A stretch of 64,000 nucleotides of DNA. It comes from Simmondsia chinensis. Taxonomy: Eukaryota > Streptophyta > Magnoliopsida > Caryophyllales > Simmondsiaceae. Shown here piece after piece: positions 32,877-43,040 of the stretch (positions within the stretch are counted from its first letter, which is position 1; every line of letters begins with the position of its first letter). Both the position numbers and the translations under genes were made by a program. The notes under the pieces were generated by a model. It did no database searches. It was not told the origin of the DNA and saw only the letters and a program-made list of their open reading frames with translations. The stretch is taken from positions 8,682,501 through 8,746,500 of the forward strand of contig JAGTTD010000001.1 in the NCBI GenBank assembly GCA_018398585.1, given 5' to 3'.

Positions 32877-34682
32877 AGTCTCCACCTTGGCTCAAATTAC
32901 ATACATAAAAGAATTTCCTCCGCCTTCTCCACTAAACACCCCACACACGGGGTTTATCTCAACAAAACACGAAACCTAACCAAGTCCGAGCGAAGCTTGA
33001 ACTTCCTGCTAGGTAGCAACTGAGTGAACATATCTGAGAGGTTATCAACAATACCAATCTTCTTCTTCTCTGAATTGGCTCTTGACACATTATCTGAAAC
33101 AGCCACCTGCTGCTGAACTGTGTTACTCAACTGAAACTGAACTCCCTCTGGCTTACTCTGACCTGAATCACAAACAACTGATGACATCTTCTGTGGAGAC
33201 AATAACGAAGACTCACCAAACATGACACATCTACTCGTCAGGAATTGCTTGAAGCGAAAACCTTTCTGCTTCCCATAAAGCCCTTGTTCACATAATATCA
33301 GTCCTGTAGACTGACCACACAAAGAGTCTCTTACACTGTGCTAAGACAGAACCCTATCAACTGAATGATCCAATGTCAAACATCCTGAATTTGTGATCTC
33401 TAGTTCTGTTAACAATAAGGATGATGAAGATACTGCAATAGATCTAACAAATGTGGAACCGACAAGCTCATACAGAGTACCTACCCTTCTGCTTTTCATG
33501 ACTGTCAAAGCATCCTTAATGACCTTCAAAACCCCACCTTCAGTTGTGTACCTGTACCCTTTAGATTCAAGAGTACCTAAAGATATGAGATTCTTCTTCA
33601 AATCAGGAACATGGCGAACATCGCTCAAAACCCTAATAGTGCCATCAAACATCCTAAACGAATTGTTCCTATACCCAGAACTTTGCATGGAGTATCATTA
33701 CCCATCAAAGCAACTCCACCTCGAACTGACTCGTACGTGGAAAACCAATCCCTGTTGGGACAGACATGATAGGAGCAACCCGAATCCAAAATCCAACTAT
33801 CTCTCAAACCGGACTGAGGTTCAGACACGGACAGTAGAAGATCGTCATTCTCACCATCCACAACACTAGCTACTATGGATCTCTGGTCAGACCTGTTATC
33901 TGCTTCAAGTTTTCTTTTAAGCTTGTAACAGTCTTTCTTAATGTGCCCTTTCTTATGACAGTAGTTACAGGTTAGGTCTTGATACCTAGACTTAGACTTG
34001 CTTCCACTATGATCATACTCAGTTCTCCCCCTCTCTAATAAACCACTACCTGAGTTATTAATAGAATCAGATAATTCTCTATCTACTCGTTCTTTACTCA
34101 GTAGGTTTCTCTTAACTTCATTAACATATATGGTTTGTCTACCACCATAAATCATGCTTTCAACAAAACCCTTATATGAAGCAGAGAGAGAACATAACAA
34201 CAACATTGCCTGATCTTCATCCTTAGGAACATCATCCAATTCTTTCAAATCTTGAATAATTGAATTAAATTCATTGACGTGATTCTTAAGTGACGTGCCT
34301 TCTGACATACGAAACGTGAATAATTAGTGCTTAACTGCGAGTTTGTTGGAGACGGGCTTGAAGCAAAACATATCCTGTAATTTCTCCCACAACTCCTTAG
34401 CGGTCTTCACTTCTAGAACTTCTGTCAAAACGTTATCGGTAAGACACATCTGAATTGCCGTGAGTGCCTTCTCATCTAACTCCTCCCACTGTGCTTCTGT
34501 CAAATTCTCTGATTTCTTCTCTTTCCCGTCTAAAGCTTTCTTCAAGCCACTTTGAGTCAAGAGGCCCTTAACGCGAACCTGCCATAAGCTAAAGCTCCCT
34601 TGACAACCAAACTTATCAACTTCGGATCTAATTGCAGACGTTATAGTATCAAATCGAAATAGACAGGGCTCTAATACCAATT
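32877..34682 (-). pseudogene. copia E gag-protease with integrase and RT deleted
   Basis: Minus-strand order: gag N-terminus at 34680-34324 (SFSLWQVRVKGLLTQSGLKK), gag and zinc knuckle CNYCHKKGHIKKDC within 34308-33625, protease start DSGCSYHVCPN, then directly a pol C-terminal end near 33000 (DNLSDMFTQLLPSRKFKL). Integrase and reverse transcriptase are missing, so the internal region is under 2 kb. There is a frameshift between the gag parts at about 34310 and another near 33660. The primer-binding site TGGTATTAGAGC (34679-34668 on the minus strand) is intact. Confidence 0.82.
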
Positions 34683-35297
34683 TGTGCGGAAAAAATGGAA
34701 CAAATCGATATACTTTGATACCAATTTGTTAGGGAAATCTTGATGCGGAAGCGTAAACCCTAATAACTTGATTCAATTCAAATACTATGACTCACACAAA
34801 CGAGAAGTAAACAAATATATGGAGAAAGAAAGAACAAACACGAACACACAATATTTACGTGGAAACCCCTCTACAATCGAGAGGGAAGAAAACCACGGTC
34901 GGAGATGGAGATTCTTTATTGATACTGAACGAAAGAATTACAACGACACTTCCTCTGAACGAAATCTATGAAAGAATTACAATAGCTTTCTCTAAACTCT
35001 CGTAGCACTCAAAACCTTAATTAGAGCAATTACAAAATCACCTCTCTCTCTCAATGGCGGCGCCTCACACTTTAATTGGATACTTAATGGCGTAAACCCT
35101 ATGTCCCTATTTATAGACCCGTGTCTGGGAGGTCCCGATTGATCGGGAAACACCTGATTGATCGGCCCTCTTACGGCCCAAAAATCCCGAAAATTTCCTT
35201 AAATCACCCAATTGATCGGGCTTCCCTCCCGATCGAACGGTGACCCTTCGGCAACTCCAAAAACTTAAAACAAGTAATTTGAGACATAAACCTAACA
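34683..35297 (-). mobile_element. 5' LTR of copia E
   Basis: It starts TGTGCGGAAAAAATGG and ends AACCTAACA, with the same landmarks as the other LTR (615 against 617 bp). Few differences are visible, so it is younger than copia 1. Confidence 0.88.
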
Positions 35298-35779
35298 CTG
35301 ACAATTCTCATTGCCACCTTAGCCCTAATTTGGCCTCCTCCAACTATAAATAAGTGACCCCTCCCCATAGTTTAAGTATACTTGATTATAATGAGTGTGA
35401 TGCTCTTTCTATCTTCTCCCCCAATGTTTTTTTAATACCCTAAACCAACCAACCAACCCCCCCCCCCCCCCTATCTATACTTGTATCTATGTTTATTATA
35501 TACAACTATATATACAAAGGGATAGTAATTTAGCTATCTTATAACCTTGGGTATTGATATTGAGTTGGATTTATGGTTGATTGTGTGTCGATTTGGGTGC
35601 CAATTTGGTAGCTTGGATAGGATTCGATCTTGGATCCTATCATAGATTTAGAATTTATCTTATCTAATATTATTTTAGGGTTTAGTTTTGTTATAAATAG
35701 AGCTTTAAAATTCATTATTTTGAAAGTTTTGATGAAATAAAATTGAATTGTATTTTTAATTAGCAAGTTTTGCTACATC

Positions 35780-36794
35780 TAGGGGTGTTAAAGTACCAGT
35801 CCGGACCGAAAAACCGGACCGGACCGGACCGATTAAATATCGGTCCGGTCCTCGGTCCTTAAAGTAATGGTTTTTCGGGTTTCAGTTCGGTCCGGTCCAA
35901 ACCCGAAAAACCCGAGGACCGAACCGAAAACCCGAGATAAGTTATAATAATTATATTTAGTTTTGGATTTATGTGTGCGGAGGCCAAGCAGGCTTTGACA
36001 AAAAAATGAAGCCCATGATGAGGAAGCCCATGTGTGTGGCATAAACCCAACTTTAATAAATTTATTAAAAAAAAGAAGCCCATAATATAGAAGAGGCCCA
36101 TATTTAATTATATTTAATTATATTTTCAATTATCTTTCTCTGGCTTCATTTACACTTAACGTTTGACCTAATTCTTCTTTCGCTAGTATAAACCCACGCA
36201 CGATGGCAACCACCACGACAATCTTCATCTCCAGTGAAAACCCACTTATTCTCCCTTTTCTTTTTCTTTTTTTTTGGTTATAGTTGTTCTTTGTTTTATG
36301 TCACAGATTTTAGCCTATGTCAGAGTAGATTATATTATGTGTGGATTTGTATTCTCATTTAACAAATTTTGGCTTCCATGATGTAGAATTTAGATTCTTA
36401 GGTGTTTCTAAGTCTTGGGTATCAATTTTGTGAAAATAATCCCTAGTCTTTACTTTTTATAAATTATTCAAACTTAGAGTTATACACTGTTGTCCCCTGA
36501 TGCTTTTAAGTTTGTTTAAATTGGTCCCTAATATTTCTAACTTTAATTAGTGCCTCAACTTTTCTTTTGTTTACAGTGGTGCATAATATTTTATTTTAAG
36601 ACAAAATTAGTTCCTCTCAATTTGGTGATCGAATGCTCTAAATGCTAATCGGTCCAAATCAGTCCGGTCCATATGGTAATCGGTCCGGTCCTGGACCGGA
36701 CCGGTTAAATTCGGTCTGGTCTTCGGTCTCCAAACTTGGCAAATTTCGGTCTTCGGTCCGGTCCGGTCCGGGTTTGGACTAATGAACAACCTTA
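35780..36794. mobile_element. hAT-type element, CCGGTCCGG family
   Basis: A perfect 8-bp duplication GCTACATC flanks it (35772-35779 and 36795-36802). Ends TAGGGGTGTTAAAG and, on the other strand, TAAGGTTGTTCATTAG are imperfect inverted repeats. Both sub-terminal regions carry arrays of CGGTCCGGTCC and its complement. The 1-kb body has no transposase that I can recognise. Confidence 0.85.
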
Positions 36795-36802
36795 GCTACA
36801 TC

Positions 36803-37165
36803 AATTTGCCTCAACAAAAACACCAATTGTCAAGAAAGGGGGGAATAAGTTTCAAATTCAATACCTCTTACGTGGGTATCAACACCAATTATCGCAACTA
36901 CTCAAAAGTTTAATTTCATTTGCACCGTGGATGTCAACACATCAAGAAAGGACAAGAAGAGTTTGAAGTTTCTATGTGGAGTTTTGACTCACTAGTGTCT
37001 AGTAATGCAATAAAACTAATATGACGTTAAGGTTTAAACTTCATCAGATGTGACCTATGGTGGAGAGTCCCAATTTCGCTGCTAGTGTATAAGAAAAACA
37101 AGAGATCAATAAAGTATAGCCCATAAGCGCATTGTTATGATGCATTTGGGCATATACAATAAATG
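36803..37165. other. spacer
   Basis: No gene, array or recognisable element is seen between the hAT element and the foldback repeat. Confidence 0.4.
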
Positions 37166-37640
37166 TTTTGGTTTTTTTTTTTTTAATTGAAATCACCTAA
37201 GTTTTAAGTACGGTTTCAAAAAGTTACCAAAATTTTCTAATTTTTCAAAAAATCACCTAAATTTTCCAAATTTTTTTAGTGTCACACCTTAGTTTTAATG
37301 CTTTTAACATCTGTTAGTTTTTACTTTCGTAGTTTTTGAAAAAATAAGATTAAACAACTTTAAAAAATTTGAATTTACATTTAAAATAATTCTAAATATT
37401 TTTGAAGAATATTTATAATTATATTAAATTCATATATTTTTTATAATTTTTGTTATTTACAAAAATATTTTTTAAATTCCACATAAGCAAAAAACTAACA
37501 GAATTTAATGGCGTTAACATTAAGGTGTGACATTAAAAATTTTGCGAAGTTTTTTTTTTTTAATTAAAAAATTTAGGTAGTTTTTTAAAACTACTCCTAA
37601 AAGTTAGGTGGTTTTTAGGCAAAAACCCAAAATTTTAAAC
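37166..37640. mobile_element. AT-rich foldback (long inverted repeat) element
   Basis: The left arm has AAATCACCTAAGTTTTAAGT and GTGTCACACCTTAG; the right arm has the complements GGTGTGACATTAAA and AAAGTTAGGTGGTTTTT in reverse order. The arms extend over about 200 bp each around an AT-rich centre. No clear target duplication could be fixed, so the superfamily is open (Mutator-like or other MITE). Confidence 0.6.
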
Positions 37641-38669
37641 CAAGCCAATGTGATACCTAGATAATTTATCCACCCCACCATAACTGTAAGAAAAGAAGCT
37701 CATTTCTCTTTCGTAAGACACTTTCTTTAAGATGATTTTTTTTTTTTTTTTTTTTTTTTGTAGGATCTAATTTAGACTCATAGCTAGTAGGATCTAGTGC
37801 GAAGGTGAAATTTTGTGAGTGATGTGAATCACAAAACATTGTCTCATCTACTATTCTCATAATAGTAATATTGATCAGATCCCCTTAGTGGATATAGGTA
37901 CAGCTGGATCATGTAATTTGGTGCATCATGCTTTCTCTATCTCCCTATTGTGGGTGTGGCTCTAAACATTTGTCCATAATATTATAAATGATAATGCTGG
38001 ATAGGCTGCCCCTGCTATGCCTTTCACGTGTCCCTCCGACCCATGAAGCTTCTAACCCAGCACGTAAGCCACTGACTTGTAACATCGATCCTTAGTATGT
38101 CCCTATCATTTACAATGTCTAAAAGTGACCATTGTAGTGAATTGGTTGTCTGGCTGAACCATTGGATGCCACACCCAAGGCCGCAATTGTGCTTGGGTTC
38201 CTCACCGATTTGAGCTTGTTATCGCGCTGAGCTAAACTTGTTATCGAGCTGAATCGAGCTCAAAGTCGAGCTAAGCTTGCTATCAAGTCTAGCTCACTAC
38301 CAAGTTGAGCAATTCGAGCCACTATTCATCCATGATTGAACAAGTTTTAAACTAATCTCGAATCTTAAAGAGCTCTTAGCGAGCCCTTAACAAGATTTTA
38401 ATGAGCTTTTATCGTGGTTTTAATGAGCCTTTATCGAATTGTTCACGAACATTAACGAGTTGAGCACCCCCTTTCAAACTCGGCCCAATTAAGGCTAACT
38501 TGACTCGATAAGCTATCAAGCTCTCATAACGAGAAAGAACAAGTTGTGGCCGATTTTGGGTGCGAGCAGTTCACCGAACATTCTGTTCGTTCGCACTTCT
38601 AGCTATGAACACCTTGTTTGGGTACGCTAAAAATTGCTCCTATACTTGTGTGACACAAGCTGCCTATAT
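37641..38669. other. spacer with a degenerate GAGCTCG-rich block
   Basis: There is a run of 22 T at about 37739-37760. From about 38205 to 38605 the sequence is rich in GAGCTTG, CGAGCT and AACGAG words, like the hAT GAGCC family, but terminal repeats and an 8-bp duplication are not evident. No coding sequence. Confidence 0.4.
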
Positions 38670-40073
38670 TAAACCTAATAACAACCACCTAGTGCGTCAA
38701 AGAAGCCCCTGCCAAGGCAAGATCTGGGAAGGTTAAGATGTACGCAGCTTTTCTCCTACAAATTGCTACTCAATAGAGACGCTATTTCTAAATTACCCTC
38801 AATCTAAATAGAAAAATATTCCAAAAATATGGAAAAAGCACAAGTGGGCATACTGTGGACTAGCATCAATGTGCTCCTCTCTCTTAATAGCTGGGGCGGC
38901 CACACATGTTGTTAACCGCTATTTAACTCTATTGAAGCCGATCTCTTTAGTGAGGATTAAGTGGGTAAGGTAATATCTATTTGTCTTCATCCAACTTTTC
39001 TTTGGCCCACCTCCCCCTCTCTTCCAGTGTATCTTCGTTCGCATTTTCTAATAAGGGCAATTGTCAGTCTTCTCCTAATTAACATGCCCAAACCATTATA
39101 GATATTGCTCGCGCAACCTATCTTTAATGGGAGCCAAGCCTTTTTATTTATTTATTTTTTCCCTTATAAAGCTATTTATGATCATATCTTTCCTAGTATG
39201 TTCACACATTGACCACAAAATCATCATCTCCACGACCTTCAACTTTTCTATAGTTTCATTTTATCAACAACCGTCAACATCATATACCACAACCGGTCCC
39301 ACTATCGTCTTATAATATTTTCTCTTCAATTTTAGAGGAAACTTCATATCATATAGTATCGTTGAAGTCATATTATTAACATCCTTATCAATTACGCCAT
39401 CTTGCTGAACCATGTAGCCCAAATATCTTAAACATTCTTTTTTCAATATACTTTATGTCCCAATCTTCACATTCTATATGCTTAGTCTATTTGTTGTACC
39501 AAACTTAAATTCCATATACTCAACTTTTGATCTACTAAGCCAAAAATATTTGGACTCTATTGGACTTCTCCAAAGTTTCGGTTCATCATTCACCCCTTTT
39601 TCTTGACTCGCCAACTAGGACTATATTATATGCAAAAAGTATACACCAAGGTGAATCCCCTTGGATGTGCTCGGTGAGCTCATCCATAACCAAAACAAAT
39701 AGGAAAAAGGCTCAATGTTGATCCTTGATCCATCCTAATTAAAAGGAACATACCCAGTGCCTCAAGGGCTTCCGCCTACACAGGGTCTGGGGGGTGGATG
39801 TACGCAGCCTTCCCCCATCAAAGTGTTAACCTGAAGAGAGGCTGTTTCCCAATGCCCCCAACCTGAGGGTGAGGACTTCCCAAAAGGTCACCTATCCTAG
39901 TACTACTCTCGCCTAAGCCGCTTAACTTCGGAGTTCTCATGGGATCCTGTAACAGTATGTTGGTGCCCTCTTTGGTTGATCCATCCTAATTGTGATCGGG
40001 AAAACATCAGTCTTTGATATGTTGTATATTTTATATCTTTTATACTCTATTCCTATAATAAAACAACGAAAAG
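38670..40073 (-). mobile_element. antisense RTE-clade LINE relic, carrying a 5S-SINE
   Basis: The minus strand reads, in order, FPITIRMDQGSTLS, LVMDELTEHIQGDSPWCILF with the catalytic box decayed to FAYN (39638-39627; normally FADD), RYLGYMVQQDGVIDKDV...PLKLKRKYYKTIVGPVV (39446-39264) and a WFGHV relic at about 39082-39096. This is the order of plant RTE-type ORF2. The 3' tail (about 38670-38800) shows a degraded version of the shared LINE/SINE tail. The SINE at 39741-39975 splits the reverse transcriptase. Confidence 0.72.
39741..39975 (-). mobile_element. 5S rRNA-derived SINE with RTE-type tail (copy 2)
   Basis: A perfect 16-bp duplication TTGATCCATCCTAATT flanks it (39725-39740 and 39976-39991). 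On the minus strand the head carries GGATCCCATGAGAACTCCG, AAGTTAAGCGGCTTAGGCGA, GAGTAGTACTAGGATAGGTG and GGGAAGTCCTC, matching 5S rRNA. The tail carries GGTTGGGGGCATTGGGAAAC, GAAGGCTGCGTACATCC and CCTTGAGGCACTGGGTATG. It ends in GTTCCTTTT rather than a clean TTG run. The order and junction match copy 1. Confidence 0.88.
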
Positions 40074-40092
40074 TTTTTTTTTTTTTTTTGGC

Positions 40093-40119
40093 TAATGGCC
40101 TCTTGCCACGAGGCCATTA
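40093..40119 (-). other. perfect 10-bp hairpin next to the LINE poly(A)
   Basis: TAATGGCCTC and GAGGCCATTA form perfect inverted arms around a 7-base loop, three bases before the poly(A) tail on the minus strand. A 3'-terminal hairpin is a known recognition structure for some LINE reverse transcriptases, so a role in template recognition is plausible but inferred. Confidence 0.7.
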
Positions 40120-40845
40120 GGTCTCTCGAGCCTCTGACTCCTCAGAATCTGGTAACTTCAACTCCTTAACCGATCCAATGCCTACAATATCCCAAGTAGA
40201 TCGGAGAAAGAGTGAAGAAAAACCATCCGACCCTGGAGCCTTGTCTGGAGAAATGGCCCGCAAAGCTGCCTCAACTTCCGACATAGTCACTGGAGCACAT
40301 AAAGTCTGCGCACATGTAGAAGAAACAATAGCACCCCGAGCTATAACCTCATCCTCTATCAACTCTCGTTAGTTTTGGCAGTTCCCAAGAGCTGTGTGTA
40401 GAACAATAAAAATTGCTCATTGACTCCTTGAGGATCTTCAACCCATTGTTCCGAAGAGTCAAGAACTGACCATATTGCATTACGCTTCCCACGAGCTTTA
40501 ATTATAGCATGAAAATACTGTGTACCTACATCCATCAAATTCAGATGACAAATCTTTGCACGTTGCTGCATATATAACTCTTGGGCTTGAATCAACCTCA
40601 GCAATTTCGCCTTTGTTCTCTGAACTTTCGCTACATCCAAATCAAACTCCTATTGTAATTGATGAAGTTCAACCCGCGTATCATTCACTTGCTTCAAAAT
40701 GCCTCCAAGAAAAGATTTTTTTAAAAATTTTCAACTTATACTTTGTTGCTTTGAGCTTCTGTTGCAAGATGAACAACAGAGTACCCTTTACCCTAATAGC
40801 CCAAGCTTGAGTCATGCAGTCTCGAAAGCCATCCATCTTAGTTAA

Positions 40846-41503
40846 CTAGTTTCCAAATTTAAACTGTTTACCAGCTCGCACAATCTGTCTCTCCACTGTA
40901 ATTAAAAACGGATGGTCTGAGATACCGGGAGCAAAAACATGAACACTTGAACCTGAAACATCATGCCATTTGAAGTTCCCAAATGCTTTATCAATTCTGG
41001 AACATATACGATCATTTCCCCCTTTTTTTATTTGACCATGTGTAATACATTCCATTTAACCGAAGCTTGGTTAAATGGAGTTGCTGCAAACAATCACAAA
41101 AATCTCGTGTTTCATAAAGCGAAACCTCCGAGCCTCCAATACGATCATCCGAATCAGAAATAGCATTAAAATCATCTAAAATCAACCATGGTTGCTCAAC
41201 CCCATCTCCAAGATCATTCAGACTTTGCCACATTACCTTACGATCTCCAATTCTATTGTCCCCATAGCAAAAAGTGCACAAAAATCTACCCAAATTAAGT
41301 TCATGGAAGCAAACCTGCATATGAAGTAATTGGGACATCATCATCTTTACTGATACTTGAACATAAGATGGATCCCAAATAATCCAATATCTACCCCTAC
41401 CGTCAATAGCATTATCACCTATCATCTCCCAACCACGAAACGATTTATTCATTATGGAAAGAACTCGGCTATTTTTAATTTTAGCCTCCAAAATTGCAGA
41501 CAA
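40846..41503 (-). pseudogene. LINE endonuclease domain
   Basis: The frame at 41503-41012 contains PWLILDDFNAISDSDDRIGG and YYTWSNKK, the conserved GDFN-like and TWSN motifs of the apurinic-type LINE endonuclease (here DDFN). The next frame, 41055-40846, continues RICSRIDKAFGNFKWHD and APGISDHPFLI (the SDH motif). The frame change near 41040 breaks it. Confidence 0.75.
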
Positions 41504-41699
41504 ACGAATATTATTACTATGTACAAATCAACAGACCTCAACAACCTTCTCTCTTTTATTCATACCTCGTATATTCCAGGATCCTATCATGAAAGAGCTT
41601 GATGCAGTCCCACACTATGTGGTGAAATTCCTCTCTGTACAATCCCAGGAGCACTCGACTCTAGGACAGCAAACACATTACTAACCAAAGTATGCACTG

Positions 41700-42643
41700 T
41701 TTCTCGACGTTTCTGCCCTCTGCCACTTTGAACTACGGTCCAGGACTCGTTCTGATCTGGTAGAACTTCCCCTGGCTGAGCTTCAACCGGTGGGTTAGAA
41801 GATTCAACAGCAACAAGGTCTTCCCCTGTTAAAGGACCTCTCTTCGGCCTCCACTCTGTTCTCAGACGAGGGCACTGGTTTCTAGCATGACCCACTTTCT
41901 TACAAGCGAGCACCATTGAGGTAACCATTCGTACCAAACTATTTGTTCAAAAGTCGAGCCATCAGGTAATTCTATTTCCACAGATTTACAAAGCGGTTGA
42001 GAAATGTCCACTTCAATCAAGACAAGAGCGTAGGACACCCTCTTTCTCTGAGCCGTCATACTATCCGAATATAGTGGAGTGCCCACACAACTAGCAATCT
42101 TACTCAAGGCTTCAGAATTCCACAAATGCTATCTAAGGTTCGGGAAATTGACCCAAACCGGTATCTTACTAAACTCATCATATTCAAAGCTAAAGGATTC
42201 CGACCACTGCCTCAATATAAGAGGAAGTTTACGCATCATATAATGTCCTCCCTCAAGCACCTTTCGGCAATCATCCTCAGAGTCAAAAATCAATATAATC
42301 CAGCCCTCCTCATGAAAAAGAACCTGTGGTTCAGCAATAGTTGGCCATAAAAGTCGAATGGAGTCGGAAATAATACCAAACGATAGTGTACCTCCCACAA
42401 GATGTCCAACTAGTGCTTTCTCCTAGTAGCGAACACTTTCCTGAACTTCAATCTCTGTAATCTGGACCTTTGAGGAGTCAATCGGAATCTTTCGGAGCTG
42501 CATCCCACTGGAAGGGGTGCGATTGTCCCTGAATAGTTGGCGCCGTTGCCGCTGCGGAGCCGCTGGACCATTCTCTTTGACTCTCACTAAAGGATTAACC
42601 TTTGGCAAAGTAAGAAGCCCTAAGAAGCCCCAAACCCCACACC

Positions 42644-42674
<31 letters not shown>

Positions 42675-42965
42675 AAAATCTTGTGCAATCAGACATTCCT
42701 TATCTTGGATTGAAGGGACCTCATTTCTGTCCCCACCATCTGAGTGGCCTTCATCAGCTTTAAGACCAACCTCACTGATAGGTGCTTGTTCCTCTTCCGT
42801 CACCTCCTCAAACGGCCGATCGGGATACATATCAAACACAGGTAGTGGGACTGAAACCCTAGAACTACCGGCTATCACCCTTCGTCCTCCACCATTATTC
42901 CTTCCTCCAGTACTTACAAAGCCGCCGCCTCTCCCTCGAGGTGGACGACCACGGCCCCTGGCCAT
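41700..42965 (-). pseudogene. LINE ORF1 (gag-like, DUF4283 and zinc knuckle)
   Basis: The start MARGRGRPPRGRGGG (42965) is Arg/Gly-rich. After a frame change, SEDDCRKVLEGGHYMMRKLP and PVWVNFPNLR (42398-42129) match the plant LINE DUF4283 region. A CCHC-like knuckle (C..VGHARNQC) lies near 41880. A run of G then F codons (a C-run and A-run on the plus strand, 42641-42677) is an odd expansion inside the frame. At least two frame breaks are present. Confidence 0.7.
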
Positions 42966-43040
42966 CGCCGCCCCGGAAACTGTCCTCGCAACAACTGTAA
43001 ACCCTTAATTTCGCCGGAATCGCTAGGGAGGCAACTTTTT

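Larger units (their letters stand above)
32183..35642 (+). mobile_element. 3' LTR of gypsy F, split by copia E
   Basis: Left part 32183-32259 (TGTTACGGATGGGCC...) and right part 35298-35642 together match the 5' LTR at 30111-30508. The interruption is copia E. A C-run at about 35457-35470 replaces ordinary sequence. The end CCTATCA is followed by TAGAT, the same 5-bp flank as on the left. Confidence 0.82.
30038..36800 (+). mobile_element. 3' LTR of gypsy G, split by gypsy F and a hAT MITE
   Basis: Its own sequence is 30038-30110, 35648-35777 and a duplicated end at 36795-36800. It matches the 5' LTR block by block and ends TTTTGCTACA. Gypsy F (with 5-bp duplication TAGAT) and the hAT MITE (8-bp duplication GCTACATC) explain the interruptions. 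Confidence 0.65.
40074..43040 (-). mobile_element. L1-type LINE with a large ORF2 deletion
   Basis: It runs right to left: ORF1 with DUF4283-like region and zinc knuckle (42965-41700), endonuclease (41503-40850), the start of reverse transcriptase (40640-40117; DKAPGSDGFSSLFLRSTWDI), then abruptly the 3' end with a hairpin (40119-40093) and a 16-base poly(A) (40089-40074). Most of the reverse transcriptase and the C-terminal zinc-binding region are missing. The right edge, about 43040, abuts the copia A LTR. No target duplication could be fixed. Confidence 0.8.

Noticed and set aside
38205..38605. a further hAT MITE copy of the GAGCC family
   Set aside because: Word content is similar but no paired termini or 8-bp duplication could be found, so it is only noted as a degenerate block.
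42517..43008. plus-strand proline-rich frame
   Set aside because: It is the antisense shadow of the LINE ORF1 including a C-run.
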